This document shows, in pieces, positions 16,969 through 25,392 of a DNA stretch of 64,000 bases. The stretch spans positions 1 to 64,000 of the forward strand of contig JAEWCZ010000091.1 in assembly GCA_023390335.1 (NCBI GenBank). The letters run 5' to 3'. Positions within the stretch are counted from its first letter, which is position 1. Every line of letters starts with the position of its first letter. Source of the DNA: Bacillota bacterium (lineage in GTDB: Bacteria; Bacillota; Clostridia; Acetivibrionales; DSM-1351). The notes beneath the pieces were generated by a model. It saw only the letters and a list, made by a program, of their open reading frames with translations. It did no database searches and was not told the origin of the DNA. The translations under genes and the position numbers were made by a program.

Positions 16969-18528
16969 TTATTTACTGTTTTCAATACTAGAAAGAATTT
17001 TATTTATAGTATCAGTATTTGCCGACCCTGATTTTCTGGCTTGTTCAAGCTCTTCCTTAGCTTTATCAAATTGTTTTGTATTATAGTAGATAACTCCAAG
17101 AAGATAATGTCCATCAGCCGGACTCAATTTCATCAAAATCTTTGAATTCTCAATACCTTCATCAAATTTCCCCTGACTTACTTCGGCTCTAATTAATGAC
17201 CATAGCACTGGAATCTTTGTATCTTTATCCAGAGTATTCAAACCTAGAATTTCCTCGGCCTTTTTTTCAGATTCTGGCCAGTTACTCTGAATATCGAACT
17301 GTTCAAGGGCAGCAAGCTTGGGCGAAAGTACATTAATATCATTGTTAAACCCATAAAATAATGTTCCAATTGCAACCGCTGCGACAAGTAAAATAGCTAT
17401 GGCTTTATTTATTGCTCCTTTTACATTTCTTTCCTTAGCCAAATACACTGCTCCGGTAGTCAGGAATCCTCCCACCAAACCTCCAATGTGTGCATGGTTG
17501 TCTATTCGCCTGTTCATAAAACCATAAGCAATATTTATTATAATCATAGTAACAAGATTTGCACCATAACTGCTTTTTAAAAGAGCAGGACGTCGCAGCG
17601 AAAAGTACAGCATGGCACCTACCAAACCAAATATTGCGCCTGATGCCCCTACAGAGGAATTCAGAGAAAAGGCAAAGCTTGCTGCCGAGCCAATAAAACC
17701 CGACACAAAATAAATTACCAGAAACCTTCCCCTACCAAATATCCTTTCTACCTGCATCCCTATAATATACAGTGAATAGCAGTTAACAGCCAAGTGGACA
17801 ATATCAGAATGCAGAAACATAGGGGTTATAAATCTCCAGTACTGCCCTTCCATAATTAAATTATTTACTTTGGCCCCAAAGGGTTCTAGCTGTTGTTGAT
17901 AGGATGTTCCGGTTCTCATGGACACAAGCTGCAACAAACCATACATTAGTATATTTAACGCAATAATGACATATGTGAGCCAAGGCTTGTCTGCCTTGAA
18001 TTGTATCTCAAAGTCCTTTTTTCTATTTTCAATAATGCCTTCTATATCCTGATAACTGGTTTCTCTTCTTTCTAAACCCTTTGAAAAAAATCGTTTACAA
18101 GACCTTACCAATCCGGCATCAAAAGCCGGTACACTAAAATATTTATCGACTTGCTTTGTAGCCAAATTAACAGAAATACATTTCATAAAGCGTTTCTCAG
18201 TGGTAATATCCAACTGACCTTGCTTTATAATTTCAACCTTTTCCAAATCAGGTGTGCTTTCAAACAAAAATACCTTGAAAATGTATGCGTTGCTGCCTTG
18301 TATATTATTAAGCATTGCTGCACCGTTCAACATGATATTCCTAATCTGGTCAGTTCCATACCTCTCCCCGTCTATGATTTCAACAAATACAGAAGTTCCC
18401 TGAATCTCTTTTATCATACTTGCAATACCTTTAGATAAATCAGGCATTTGATTGTCAGCGGCAATAAGGTGGTAGTAATCCTTTTCCACAAGATATCTGA
18501 TAAGGGAATTAAATAAATTACTTTTCAT
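16969..18528 (-). CDS. rhomboid intramembrane serine protease with TPR tail
   Basis: A 519-residue membrane protease. An N-terminal soluble domain (1-185) is followed by about seven membrane segments from residue 186. The rhomboid catalytic serine is in GASGAIFGLVG and the histidine in NHAHIGGLVGG. HSDIVHLAVNCYSLY supplies the conserved H-x-x-x-N region. Residues 430-515 contain TPR-like helices (ADGHYLLGVIYYNTKQFDKA). This layout resembles B. subtilis GluP (YqgP). Its start overlaps the end of the methyltransferase gene by 11 bp, and GGAGG lies within that gene, so the two are translationally coupled. Confidence 0.9.
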   Translation of the reverse strand: MKSNLFNSLIRYLVEKDYYHLIAADNQMPDLSKGIASMIKEIQGTSVFVEIIDGERYGTDQIRNIMLNGAAMLNNIQGSNAYIFKVFLFESTPDLEKVEIIKQGQLDITTEKRFMKCISVNLATKQVDKYFSVPAFDAGLVRSCKRFFSKGLERRETSYQDIEGIIENRKKDFEIQFKADKPWLTYVIIALNILMYGLLQLVSMRTGTSYQQQLEPFGAKVNNLIMEGQYWRFITPMFLHSDIVHLAVNCYSLYIIGMQVERIFGRGRFLVIYFVSGFIGSAASFAFSLNSSVGASGAIFGLVGAMLYFSLRRPALLKSSYGANLVTMIIINIAYGFMNRRIDNHAHIGGLVGGFLTTGAVYLAKERNVKGAINKAIAILLVAAVAIGTLFYGFNNDINVLSPKLAALEQFDIQSNWPESEKKAEEILGLNTLDKDTKIPVLWSLIRAEVSQGKFDEGIENSKILMKLSPADGHYLLGVIYYNTKQFDKAKEELEQARKSGSANTDTINKILSSIENSK

Positions 18529-19822
18529 TTATAAAAAATCCTCCAACATTTACAGCTCCATATTTACAAAGTATTTCATCCATAAAGCCAGAAGCCTTTG
18601 TAATTACCCCTGCCCTGCCTTTGTATATTCTCAGGGCAGCCTCTATTGACTTAGGATTGTCTGATTTAAATATAAATGGCTGTTTAAGATAAGTCTGTGC
18701 TTCCGCAACTACTTTAGATAATAGCAGTACGTCTGCTTCCGGTATGTCCATATTGATAGCTATCAATCCGTAATCCTCTTCCATCAAGTCCATTGCTATG
18801 TCTGTTATGGAAGAAGTATCGCCTGCCAAAAGGTCATTTTTCAGAGTTTCTTCTTTATTAATATCTACCCATCCAATGTCTGCTTGTTTTATATCAGAAA
18901 AAGAAACAGCTTTGGAAGCTGATGTAATATAATCAACATTTACGGGCAACTTCACAGCATCACACTCTTTAACAGCCTTTGAAATCTGCGAAATAAACTC
19001 AGGCCTTGTTCCACAGCACCCTCCAACAAGTCTAGCTCCGTTTTTTATAAATTCCTGTGCATAACATGCAAATTTTTCAGGAGTTTCATCGTAAACCAAT
19101 TTTCCGTCTATTGTTTGAGGTATCCCGGCATTGGGTTTTATACTGAATTTTAGCCCTGTCTTTCCATAGCTTTCAGCAACCTTTATCATGTATTCCGGTC
19201 CGAAAGAACAATTTGTACCAATCATATCAGCTCCCAGTGAGTGTAGAATACAAGCACAAATAGCAGGGTCTGAACCCATCAGCGTTCTTCCATTCTGCTC
19301 ATATGAAATAGAACAAATAACAGGCAAATTGCAATTTTCCTTAGCAGCCATAAGCGCAATCCGCATTTCACTTACATCTGTAAAGGTTTCAAAGCTTATA
19401 ATATCAGCACCTCCGACAGTCACTGCAATTACCTGCTTCTTGAATGTATTGTATGCCTGCTCAAAGGTTAATTCTCCAAAAGGCTCCAGTAGCTTACCTA
19501 AAGGACCAATAGAAGCAGCTACATATCCATTATCACCCATTACTTCCTTTGCTAGACGAACACCTGAACAATTAATATCATAATGCTTGTCCTGCAAGCC
19601 ATATTCGGAAAGCTTCATAATATTTGATTGAAAAGTATTAGACTGAATTACATTCGCTCCCGCATCACGGTATGCCGTATATATTTCCTTAACCTTGTCA
19701 GGGTGAGTAATATTCCACTCTTCAGGACAAGTTCCCACTTCAAGCCCTTTACTTTGAAGCATAATCCCCATAGATCCGTCAAACACCAGTACTCTTTTTC
19801 CTATATCATATAAAAAAGACAT
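18518..19822 (-). CDS. MetH-like homocysteine S-methyltransferase with truncated pterin-binding domain
   Basis: A ~434-residue protein; GGAGG selects the ATG at 19822. Residues 1-290 form the zinc-dependent homocysteine methyltransferase barrel (VFDGSMGIMLQSKG; zinc ligands Cys in TNCSFGPE and in VGGCCGTRPE). Residues ~330-434 match only the middle of the methyltetrahydrofolate-binding barrel of MetH (AINMDIPEADVLLLSKVV, then DNPKSIEAALRIYKGRAG). The pterin domain looks shortened and the cobalamin modules are absent. It may transfer methyl groups from another donor, or work with a separate corrinoid protein. It has its own predicted promoter and a leader hairpin, and overlaps the rhomboid gene. 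Confidence 0.8.
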   Translation of the reverse strand: MSFLYDIGKRVLVFDGSMGIMLQSKGLEVGTCPEEWNITHPDKVKEIYTAYRDAGANVIQSNTFQSNIMKLSEYGLQDKHYDINCSGVRLAKEVMGDNGYVAASIGPLGKLLEPFGELTFEQAYNTFKKQVIAVTVGGADIISFETFTDVSEMRIALMAAKENCNLPVICSISYEQNGRTLMGSDPAICACILHSLGADMIGTNCSFGPEYMIKVAESYGKTGLKFSIKPNAGIPQTIDGKLVYDETPEKFACYAQEFIKNGARLVGGCCGTRPEFISQISKAVKECDAVKLPVNVDYITSASKAVSFSDIKQADIGWVDINKEETLKNDLLAGDTSSITDIAMDLMEEDYGLIAINMDIPEADVLLLSKVVAEAQTYLKQPFIFKSDNPKSIEAALRIYKGRAGVITKASGFMDEILCKYGAVNVGGFFINEK

Positions 19823-19841
19823 ATATACCTCCATATACAAA

Positions 19842-19867
19842 AATTGCCAGTATTTAAACTGGCAATT
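19842..19867 (-). terminator. terminator hairpin in the leader of the methyltransferase gene
   Basis: AATTGCCAGT (19842-19851) pairs perfectly with ACTGGCAATT (19858-19867). A TTTTTG tract follows on the minus strand, 10 bases before the GGAGG. It lies downstream of the predicted promoter at 19883-19911, so besides ending the acyl-CoA synthetase transcript it could act as an attenuator. Confidence 0.7.
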
Positions 19868-19882
19868 AATTACTTGTATATT

Positions 19883-19911
19883 ATTATAATATTCATTATG
19901 GTATTTGTAAA
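19883..19911 (-). promoter_or_regulatory. predicted promoter of the methyltransferase-rhomboid pair
   Basis: On the minus strand TTTACA, a 17-bp spacer and TATAAT (19888-19883). Confidence 0.55.
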
Positions 19912-19943
19912 TGTTCTTAAATATGTAAATACATCTCTAAAAA

Positions 19944-21608
19944 TTATGCTGTCTCTATTGCCGCTTCATCCTCAAGACCTAGTTGGGCAATAGCATTTTC
20001 CCTCATTTTGTACTTCTGAATCTTGCCGCTTGCCGTCATTGGAAAACTATCCATAAAACCAACGTATTTAGGTGTTTTATGTCTTGCCATATTAGCTTTT
20101 ACTGCCTCTTTAACTTGTTCTTCTGTTAAGCTGCAACCCTCTTTCAGTATAACACAGGCCATTATTTCTTCGCCGTATATCTTGGAGGGAACTCCAATTA
20201 CCTGTACGTCCTTAATTTCCGGCAAAGTATATAAGAATTCTTCTATTTCCTTAGGATAGATATTTTCTCCACCTCTGATAATCATATCCTTTATTCTGCC
20301 CGTAATCTTGTAGTATCCGTTTTCATCCCTTGTAGCCAAATCGCCTGTGTGGAGCCATCCGTCAGCATCTATTGCTTGGGCGGTAGCTTCCGGCATCTTG
20401 TAATAACCCTTCATAACGTTGTAGCCTCTGGCAACAAATTCTCCGGGAACACCGTCCGGGAGATCCTGATTCGTTTCAGGATCAACTATCTTACATTCGA
20501 TGAATGGAAGTGCACGGCCCACAGTAGAAACCCTAAGTTCAAGGCTATCGCCTATTCTGGTTTGTGTACAAACAGGCGAAGCTTCTGTCTGACCATAAGG
20601 AATGGTTATATCCTTCATATTCATTTTTTCAACAACCGCTTCCATAACCTTTATAGGACATGGTGAACCGGACATAATTCCTGTTCTTAAAGAAGAAAAA
20701 TCAAATTTATAAAAATCAGCATGTTCAAGCATCGCTATGTACATTGTAGGAACACCATGCACTGCTGTACAGCGCTCGCTCTGAATCGCATTCATTACTT
20801 TTAATGGTGAATAATAATCAACGGGAACCATTGTTGTTCCGTGAGTCACGCAGGCCATTATTGCAAGAACCAGTCCAAAGCAATGGAAGAACGGAACAGG
20901 AATACACAATCTGTCTTCATGAGTAAAATGCATACAGTCGCCTATGCACATACCGTTATTTATAATATTATAATGTGTGAGCATTACACCTTTAGGAAAA
21001 CCTGTGGTTCCTGAAGTGTACTGCATATTTATGACATCATGACAATCCAAATTTTTACTTATGGAATAAAGTTCTTCGTCGGATATATCACTGCCAAAAT
21101 CGATAATATCATCCCAACTGAACATCCCGGGATGTTTCTCTGTGCTGACACTTATAATGTTTTTTAGGAAAGGTAAGTTCTCATTATGAAAATTTCCAGG
21201 TTCGGAGTTCTTTAAATCAGGACATAGTTCGTTTATAATCTGTATGTAATTTGAATCCTTGAAACCATCTATAAGAACTAGTGTATTTGTATCCGACTGT
21301 TTTAGCAAATATTCAAGCTCAAAAATTTTATAATTTGTATTAACAGTAACAAGAACAGCTCCTATCTTTGCTGAGGCAAACAGTGTAATAAGCCATTCCG
21401 GTACATTTGTTGCCCAAATTGCAACATGATCGCCCTTTTTTATTCCCATTTTGAGGAAACTCTTTGCAACTTTATTACAAAGTGCGTTAAATTCAGAATA
21501 AGTTTTTCTGAATGGACGGTCTGTATATAATGCACAATCATGATCGGGATATCTATTTGCCATATCATCTAGCAAACTACCAACAGTAATCTCTATAAGT
21601 TTTTCCAC
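19944..21608 (-). CDS. AMP-forming acyl-CoA synthetase
   Basis: A ~554-residue adenylate-forming ligase that activates a carboxylic acid to an acyl-CoA via an acyl-adenylate. The P-loop-like A3 motif is MQYTSGTTGFPKGVMLTH. The A5 region is IPYGQTEASPV, A7 is GWLHTGDLATRDENGYYKIT, A8 is GRIKDMIIRGGENIYPKEIE, and the catalytic lysine is in TASGKIQKYKMRE. GGAGG upstream favours a GTG start at 21608; a TTG at 21623 overlaps that site. The sequence resembles medium/long-chain synthetases, but the substrate cannot be read directly. A leucine-type T-box precedes it, pointing to a link with branched-chain metabolism. Confidence 0.9.
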   Translation of the reverse strand: MEKLIEITVGSLLDDMANRYPDHDCALYTDRPFRKTYSEFNALCNKVAKSFLKMGIKKGDHVAIWATNVPEWLITLFASAKIGAVLVTVNTNYKIFELEYLLKQSDTNTLVLIDGFKDSNYIQIINELCPDLKNSEPGNFHNENLPFLKNIISVSTEKHPGMFSWDDIIDFGSDISDEELYSISKNLDCHDVINMQYTSGTTGFPKGVMLTHYNIINNGMCIGDCMHFTHEDRLCIPVPFFHCFGLVLAIMACVTHGTTMVPVDYYSPLKVMNAIQSERCTAVHGVPTMYIAMLEHADFYKFDFSSLRTGIMSGSPCPIKVMEAVVEKMNMKDITIPYGQTEASPVCTQTRIGDSLELRVSTVGRALPFIECKIVDPETNQDLPDGVPGEFVARGYNVMKGYYKMPEATAQAIDADGWLHTGDLATRDENGYYKITGRIKDMIIRGGENIYPKEIEEFLYTLPEIKDVQVIGVPSKIYGEEIMACVILKEGCSLTEEQVKEAVKANMARHKTPKYVGFMDSFPMTASGKIQKYKMRENAIAQLGLEDEAAIETA

Positions 21609-21667
21609 AACCAACACCTCCAAGTTAAATTGTAACCATATTCATAAAATGTTTAATAAAAATAAAA

Positions 21668-21915
21668 AAGCCTTTCGTCTCGTATTCATGAGACGAAAAG
21701 CTATGTTTCCGCGGTACCACTCAAGTTAATTCCTTTATAGAAATTCTCTTTGTATCATATAACGGTGATTACCGTTTCAGCCTACTTCTTTCAGCCAAAA
21801 ATGCTCCAGGGCGAGCTTCAACCTTCAAAGCCACTGTCTTTCCACCAACCGACAGCTCTCTACGGACTTATGTACAGTTTACTATTCCCATTCACAGCAA
21901 TGTTTTTATTGGAAA
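21668..21915 (-). promoter_or_regulatory. T-box riboswitch, leucine specifier (CTC), upstream of acyl-CoA synthetase
   Basis: On the minus strand GGGAATAGTA opens stem I; then come AGAGAG, a GGTTGGTGGAAAG distal loop and the specifier TTGAAGCTCGCCC. By the same register that gives ATC in the ileS leader, the codon is CTC (Leu). The antiterminator core GAGTGGTACCGCGG maps to 21709-21722. The terminator CTTTTCGTCTC/GAGACGAAAGG with a T-run lies at about 21668-21702. The structure is complete and looks functional. Confidence 0.9.
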
Positions 21916-21923
21916 TTATTAAT

Positions 21924-21953
21924 ATAATACTATGTCGGCAAACTAAGTGTCAA
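21924..21953 (-). promoter_or_regulatory. predicted promoter of the leucine T-box leader
   Basis: On the minus strand a perfect TTGACA (21953-21948), an 18-bp spacer and TATTAT. It lies just past the stop codon of the response-regulator gene. Confidence 0.6.
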
Positions 21954-21959
21954 TACTTT

Positions 21960-22610
21960 TTACACTTTTATGTTATGTTTAAATGCATAAATAGCTGCCT
22001 GAGTTCTATCGTTTACGTCAAGCTTTTTGAATATATTTGATATATGATTTTTAACGGTCTTTTCGCTTATAAAAAGGGTTTTTGCAATTTCCTTGTTAAT
22101 CATTCCCTCTGCTATAAGTTTTAAAACTTCCACTTCACGATTGGTGAGATTATTTACAATGGATTTATCCTGTTCATACAATGTTACTCTGTTAAACTCT
22201 TTTACAAGTTCTCCTGTCATGTTAGGTTGTATGTATGTTTGGTCACGGTAAACATTTCTTATTGCCTCTATCAATACTGATGATTCTGCATCCTTTAAAA
22301 CATATCCTTCACATCCAAGCTGCAACGTTTTAAACAGATATTCTCTGTCCTGGTGCAGTGTCAATACAATTATCTTGTAATTTACAGGCTCTTGCTTCAA
22401 CATTTTAATTGCCTGAAGGCCGTTTATAACAGGCATATTTATATCCATCAGGATAATATCAGGCCCTACCTTTTTGGCCATAGCTACGGCTTCTTCACCA
22501 TTAGAAGCCTGCGAAACCACACATATATCTTCCTCCAACTCAAGGATAGTTTTTAATCCTTGTCGAACCATAGCATGGTCGTCCGCAATCATTACCCTAA
22601 TTTTATTCAT
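21960..22610 (-). CDS. NarL/DegU-family response regulator
   Basis: A 216-residue two-domain regulator. The receiver domain (1-120) has DDHAMVRQG with the acidic pair, the phospho-accepting Asp in PDIILMDINMP (about residue 56) and the conserved Lys in YVLKDAES. The LuxR-type HTH (150-212) reads LTNREVEVLKLIAEGMINK, then SEKTVKNHISNIFKKL. It overlaps the sensor kinase gene by 4 bp, so the pair is one transcription and translation unit. DegU-type regulators control exoenzyme secretion and motility in relatives; the target set here is unknown. Confidence 0.92.
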   Translation of the reverse strand: MNKIRVMIADDHAMVRQGLKTILELEEDICVVSQASNGEEAVAMAKKVGPDIILMDINMPVINGLQAIKMLKQEPVNYKIIVLTLHQDREYLFKTLQLGCEGYVLKDAESSVLIEAIRNVYRDQTYIQPNMTGELVKEFNRVTLYEQDKSIVNNLTNREVEVLKLIAEGMINKEIAKTLFISEKTVKNHISNIFKKLDVNDRTQAAIYAFKHNIKV

Positions 22611-23794
22611 TTCTGAGAGTCCTCCCCTTCATCCAATAATGGTATGTGAATCGTAATTTTTGTTCCTACCCCTATCTGTGATACTATATCAACCTCTCCT
22701 TCAAGCAAGGCAACCCTCTCCTTCATGCTAAAAAGTCCAAATCCGCCAGTGCTATCAGGCTCAATACTTTTGACATCTTCTGTGTTAAATCCTACACCAT
22801 TATCAGCAATAATTATATTCAATTTTTTGTTGACAAGCTCCAAAAGAATTGAAACTCTTTTCGCTTGAGCGTGTTTAAGTACATTATTCAAAGCTTCCTG
22901 TACAATTCTGAACACAGCAAGCGATATAACAGGTTTAATTTCTTCATTAATGGCTCTAGATCTAAGTTGAACATCTATCCCTGTTTCTTCTTTGAATGAA
23001 ATTACATAACGCTCCAAAGTAGGTAACAAACCTAAATCATCAAGAGCCATTGGTCTCAGGTTGTAAATAATCTTTCTAACTTCCTGGAGACTATCTCTCA
23101 TAACTTTTTTAAGATTCTGCAGCTCTTTTCTTGCATCATCTATATCTTTGTCCATAAGGCGTTCACAAATTTCTGCTTTAATAACAATATTTGACATGGA
23201 TTGTGCAGGACCATCATGTATTTCTCTGGCTACTCTTTTGCGTTCTTCCTCTTGAGCCTCAATGATCTTTATCCCAAGAAATTGCCTCTGCTGCAAATTG
23301 TCCAACTGCTCACCTGCATTTTGCAAATCGCCGCTAAGATAGTCCAGCGCGATACCCACATGTCCTATAAGACTATCTGCCCTTTCCAGAGTTTTTATAC
23401 AATCCTTGATCCTTATTTCAAGATCGTTTCTTCTTCTAATGAGAAAAGTCTCCTGCTCGCGCCTTACTGCAAGTTCAACCCTTATATTGTCCGCTGTCTG
23501 GTAAGCCTGAGCAAGTTCATTCTGACTATAACTATTAAAGGCCTTATTAACATCATAGAGTTTCTTTTTGCTTAGTTTAAGGTCATGTTCCAGATTTTCA
23601 ATAACACTAACGATCTCAAAAACCTGTTTTTTTAAAGTTATCAATTCTTCTTCAAGTCTCTTGCATTCTTTCCTGGAATTCTCGGCAATTTCAACAATCT
23701 CGTTCTTTCCTGTTTCAAGTGATTTAATTGTTTTTGTAATTATTTCATTCATCTGTACAGATTTATGTTTATAGCTTCTCATGATTTTGTCCAA
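22607..23794 (-). CDS. DegS-like cytoplasmic sensor histidine kinase
   Basis: A ~395-residue kinase of the HisKA_3 family. No membrane segment is visible. Residues 10-170 form a long coiled coil (KECKRLEEELITLKKQVFE; LEHDLKLSKKKL). The phospho-accepting histidine is in VAREIHDGPAQSM (about residue 193). The HATPase domain has RIVQEALNNVLKHAQAK and the ADNGVGFN and GGFGLFSMKERV boxes. Coiled-coil sensor plus HisKA_3 is the DegS architecture. The start is uncertain: TTG at 23794 follows AGGA at 11 bases, while an ATG at 23782 lacks a site. Confidence 0.9.
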   Translation of the reverse strand: MDKIMRSYKHKSVQMNEIITKTIKSLETGKNEIVEIAENSRKECKRLEEELITLKKQVFEIVSVIENLEHDLKLSKKKLYDVNKAFNSYSQNELAQAYQTADNIRVELAVRREQETFLIRRRNDLEIRIKDCIKTLERADSLIGHVGIALDYLSGDLQNAGEQLDNLQQRQFLGIKIIEAQEEERKRVAREIHDGPAQSMSNIVIKAEICERLMDKDIDDARKELQNLKKVMRDSLQEVRKIIYNLRPMALDDLGLLPTLERYVISFKEETGIDVQLRSRAINEEIKPVISLAVFRIVQEALNNVLKHAQAKRVSILLELVNKKLNIIIADNGVGFNTEDVKSIEPDSTGGFGLFSMKERVALLEGEVDIVSQIGVGTKITIHIPLLDEGEDSQK

Positions 23795-23967
23795 TCTACA
23801 TATTATCCTGCAAACGGCAGGTGAATATTTTTACACTATAGTATATTTTACCTAATATCTTTTTTTCCTACAAGAAATAATATAAAAATATATCATAATA
23901 TATAAATATTAGTAAAAAATGTTGTCAATTAATTTAAAAAATTAATCATATTTTTCAAAATTAAGTG

Positions 23968-23996
23968 TTGACAATAATAATAACAGCTTTTATAAT
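23968..23996 (+). promoter_or_regulatory. promoter of tRNA-Lys copy 1
   Basis: Perfect TTGACA (23968-23973), 17-bp spacer, perfect TATAAT (23991-23996), about 38 bp before the tRNA. Confidence 0.85.
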
Positions 23997-24033
23997 GTAA
24001 AAGTGTTCGGACGGCAAGTCTTTAATTAAATAT

Positions 24034-24109
24034 GCGCCATTAGCTCAGTTGGTAGAGCACCTGACTCTTAATCAGGGTGTCCCGGGTTCGAATCCCTGAT
24101 GGCGCACCA
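24034..24109 (+). tRNA. tRNA-Lys (anticodon CTT), copy 1
   Basis: A 76-nt cloverleaf with CCA encoded. Anticodon stem CCTGA/TCAGG, loop CTCTTAA (CTT). Identical base for base to the copy at 26878. Confidence 0.95.
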
Positions 24110-24112
24110 GAC

Positions 24113-24146
24113 AAAAACCGCTTATCTCTAAGGATAAGCGGTTTTT
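24113..24146 (+). terminator. terminator of tRNA-Lys copy 1
   Basis: AAAAACCGCTTATC pairs with GATAAGCGGTTTTT, ending in a T-run. Confidence 0.85.
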
Positions 24147-24172
24147 GTTTGGCTGCAAATTCTTAAATTATA

Positions 24173-24213
24173 AAAAAGTTATAGAGAGCCTTTTTAGCTC
24201 TCTATAACTTTTT
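24173..24213 (-). terminator. terminator of the FGE-like lipoprotein gene
   Basis: AAAAAGTTATAGAGAG pairs perfectly with CTCTCTATAACTTTTT; it lies five bases after the stop codon on the minus strand and can also work in the opposite direction. Confidence 0.85.
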
Positions 24214-24217
24214 ATAA

Positions 24218-25084
24218 TTATTTGTTAAGGCATAAACGTAAACCTTGATCATATCCTTTGCCATTAGCGTCAAAATTCCCTCTGTATGACACTTGACAGG
24301 CCATTTCATCACCAAGCCAGCAGCCGCCTCTCCAAACCCTGAGAGCACCTTTTTTACTGTCCAGAGCGTCTCCGTACCAGTTCCAACACCACTCTCTTAC
24401 ATTACCGGACATATCGTAAATCCCTAACTCATTTGGTTTTTTAGAGCCAACAGCTTTTGTTTGATTTTTATTACCTTCTACCTTTTGCAAACGCCACTCT
24501 CCATCTAATTTTTTTTCACCGGAGTTTATCCAGTACCATGCTACGTCATCTACCTTATCACTTCCACTGTATGTATAATTTTTACTATCCTGGCCTCCAC
24601 TTGCGGCATATTCCCACTCTATTTCTGTAGGTAATCGGTAGCCATTAGCTTTTGGATTTATAGTCACCGTCCATTTTATATTATCTATATCACTTATATT
24701 GTCCGGGTCTTTTTTATTCTTATCTATGTTGTAATACGGCTCCAACCCTTCTTTTATACTCCTTTTATTGCAGTATTCAATACATTCATACCAGTCTACC
24801 ATTTCTACCGGTAAATTATCACCTTTATATTTTGAAGGATTGCTCGTCATTACATTATTCCATTCTTTCTGAGTAACTTCGTATTTTCCAATATAAAAGT
24901 CAGAAACTTTTACATTTTTCCCATAAAGGTGTGACTTTTTATTCTTAGAAGCCCCCCCTTTGACTAATACAAAATTATCAGACAGTTCTTTTTTAACATT
25001 TTCTGGAACACTAGGCTTATCTTGCGAGCATGCGCTAATAGTAACCATCATTCCAATTAAAAGGAAAATTAATAGCTTTTTCAT
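24218..25084 (-). CDS. formylglycine-generating-enzyme-like (SUMF1-type) lipoprotein
   Basis: A 288-residue exported protein. The signal peptide ends in a lipobox (VTISAC, Cys about residue 19), so it should be anchored on the outer face of the membrane. The FGE-sulfatase fold spans about residues 35-287: FVLVKGG, FYIGKYEVTQKEW, PVEMVDWYECIEYCN, GYRLPTEIEWEYAASGG, GIYDMSGNVREWCWNWYG, RVWRGGCW and the final GLRLC. True FGEs use a Cys pair near the C-terminus for copper; here only some of those positions carry Cys, so catalysis on sulfatases is not assured. No sulfatase gene is nearby. AAAGGAGAC precedes the ATG. It sits between duplicated tRNA-Lys genes. Confidence 0.88.
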   Translation of the reverse strand: MKKLLIFLLIGMMVTISACSQDKPSVPENVKKELSDNFVLVKGGASKNKKSHLYGKNVKVSDFYIGKYEVTQKEWNNVMTSNPSKYKGDNLPVEMVDWYECIEYCNKRSIKEGLEPYYNIDKNKKDPDNISDIDNIKWTVTINPKANGYRLPTEIEWEYAASGGQDSKNYTYSGSDKVDDVAWYWINSGEKKLDGEWRLQKVEGNKNQTKAVGSKKPNELGIYDMSGNVREWCWNWYGDALDSKKGALRVWRGGCWLGDEMACQVSYRGNFDANGKGYDQGLRLCLNK

Positions 25085-25109
25085 GTGTATGTCTCCTTTA
25101 AATAATAAA

Positions 25110-25194
25110 AATTATAGACCGTAAAGTCCTATAAATTTAGTCCCTGCGAAAACCGAAGGCCGCTCCTTTAGGAACGGCCCCTCACTTTTGGACT
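25110..25194 (-). promoter_or_regulatory. structured 5' leader of the FGE-like gene
   Basis: GGCCGTTCC/GGAGCGGCC forms a 9-bp hairpin (25158-25179) with loop TAAA, closed by AGTCC/GGACT (25139-25143 with 25190-25194) around conserved-looking purine-rich internal loops. A second imperfect hairpin TATAGGAC/GTCTATA lies nearer the gene. It is GC-rich against an AT-rich background. It does not match a riboswitch class I know; a plain terminator of upstream DNA is the alternative. Confidence 0.4.
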
Positions 25195-25392
25195 ATTTAA
25201 CTGGATCAGAACACTTATGTGCCTATATCCAATTTTTAGGAACCGTAGATCCTGTTCCATTTTACTCTATTGAAAGATAATATTCAATTAATATGTAGGT
25301 AAGTAATTTTTTGTTACATAAGTCAGTGAATGGTACAACCGGTATACCCTATTTACCAAGCGATAAAATTCTTTATTGGCCTAATGATCTTT

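Noticed and set aside
24218..25084. Active sulfatase-maturing enzyme
   Set aside because: The overall fold matches, but no sulfatase gene is nearby and the catalytic Cys pair is uncertain, so only the family is claimed.
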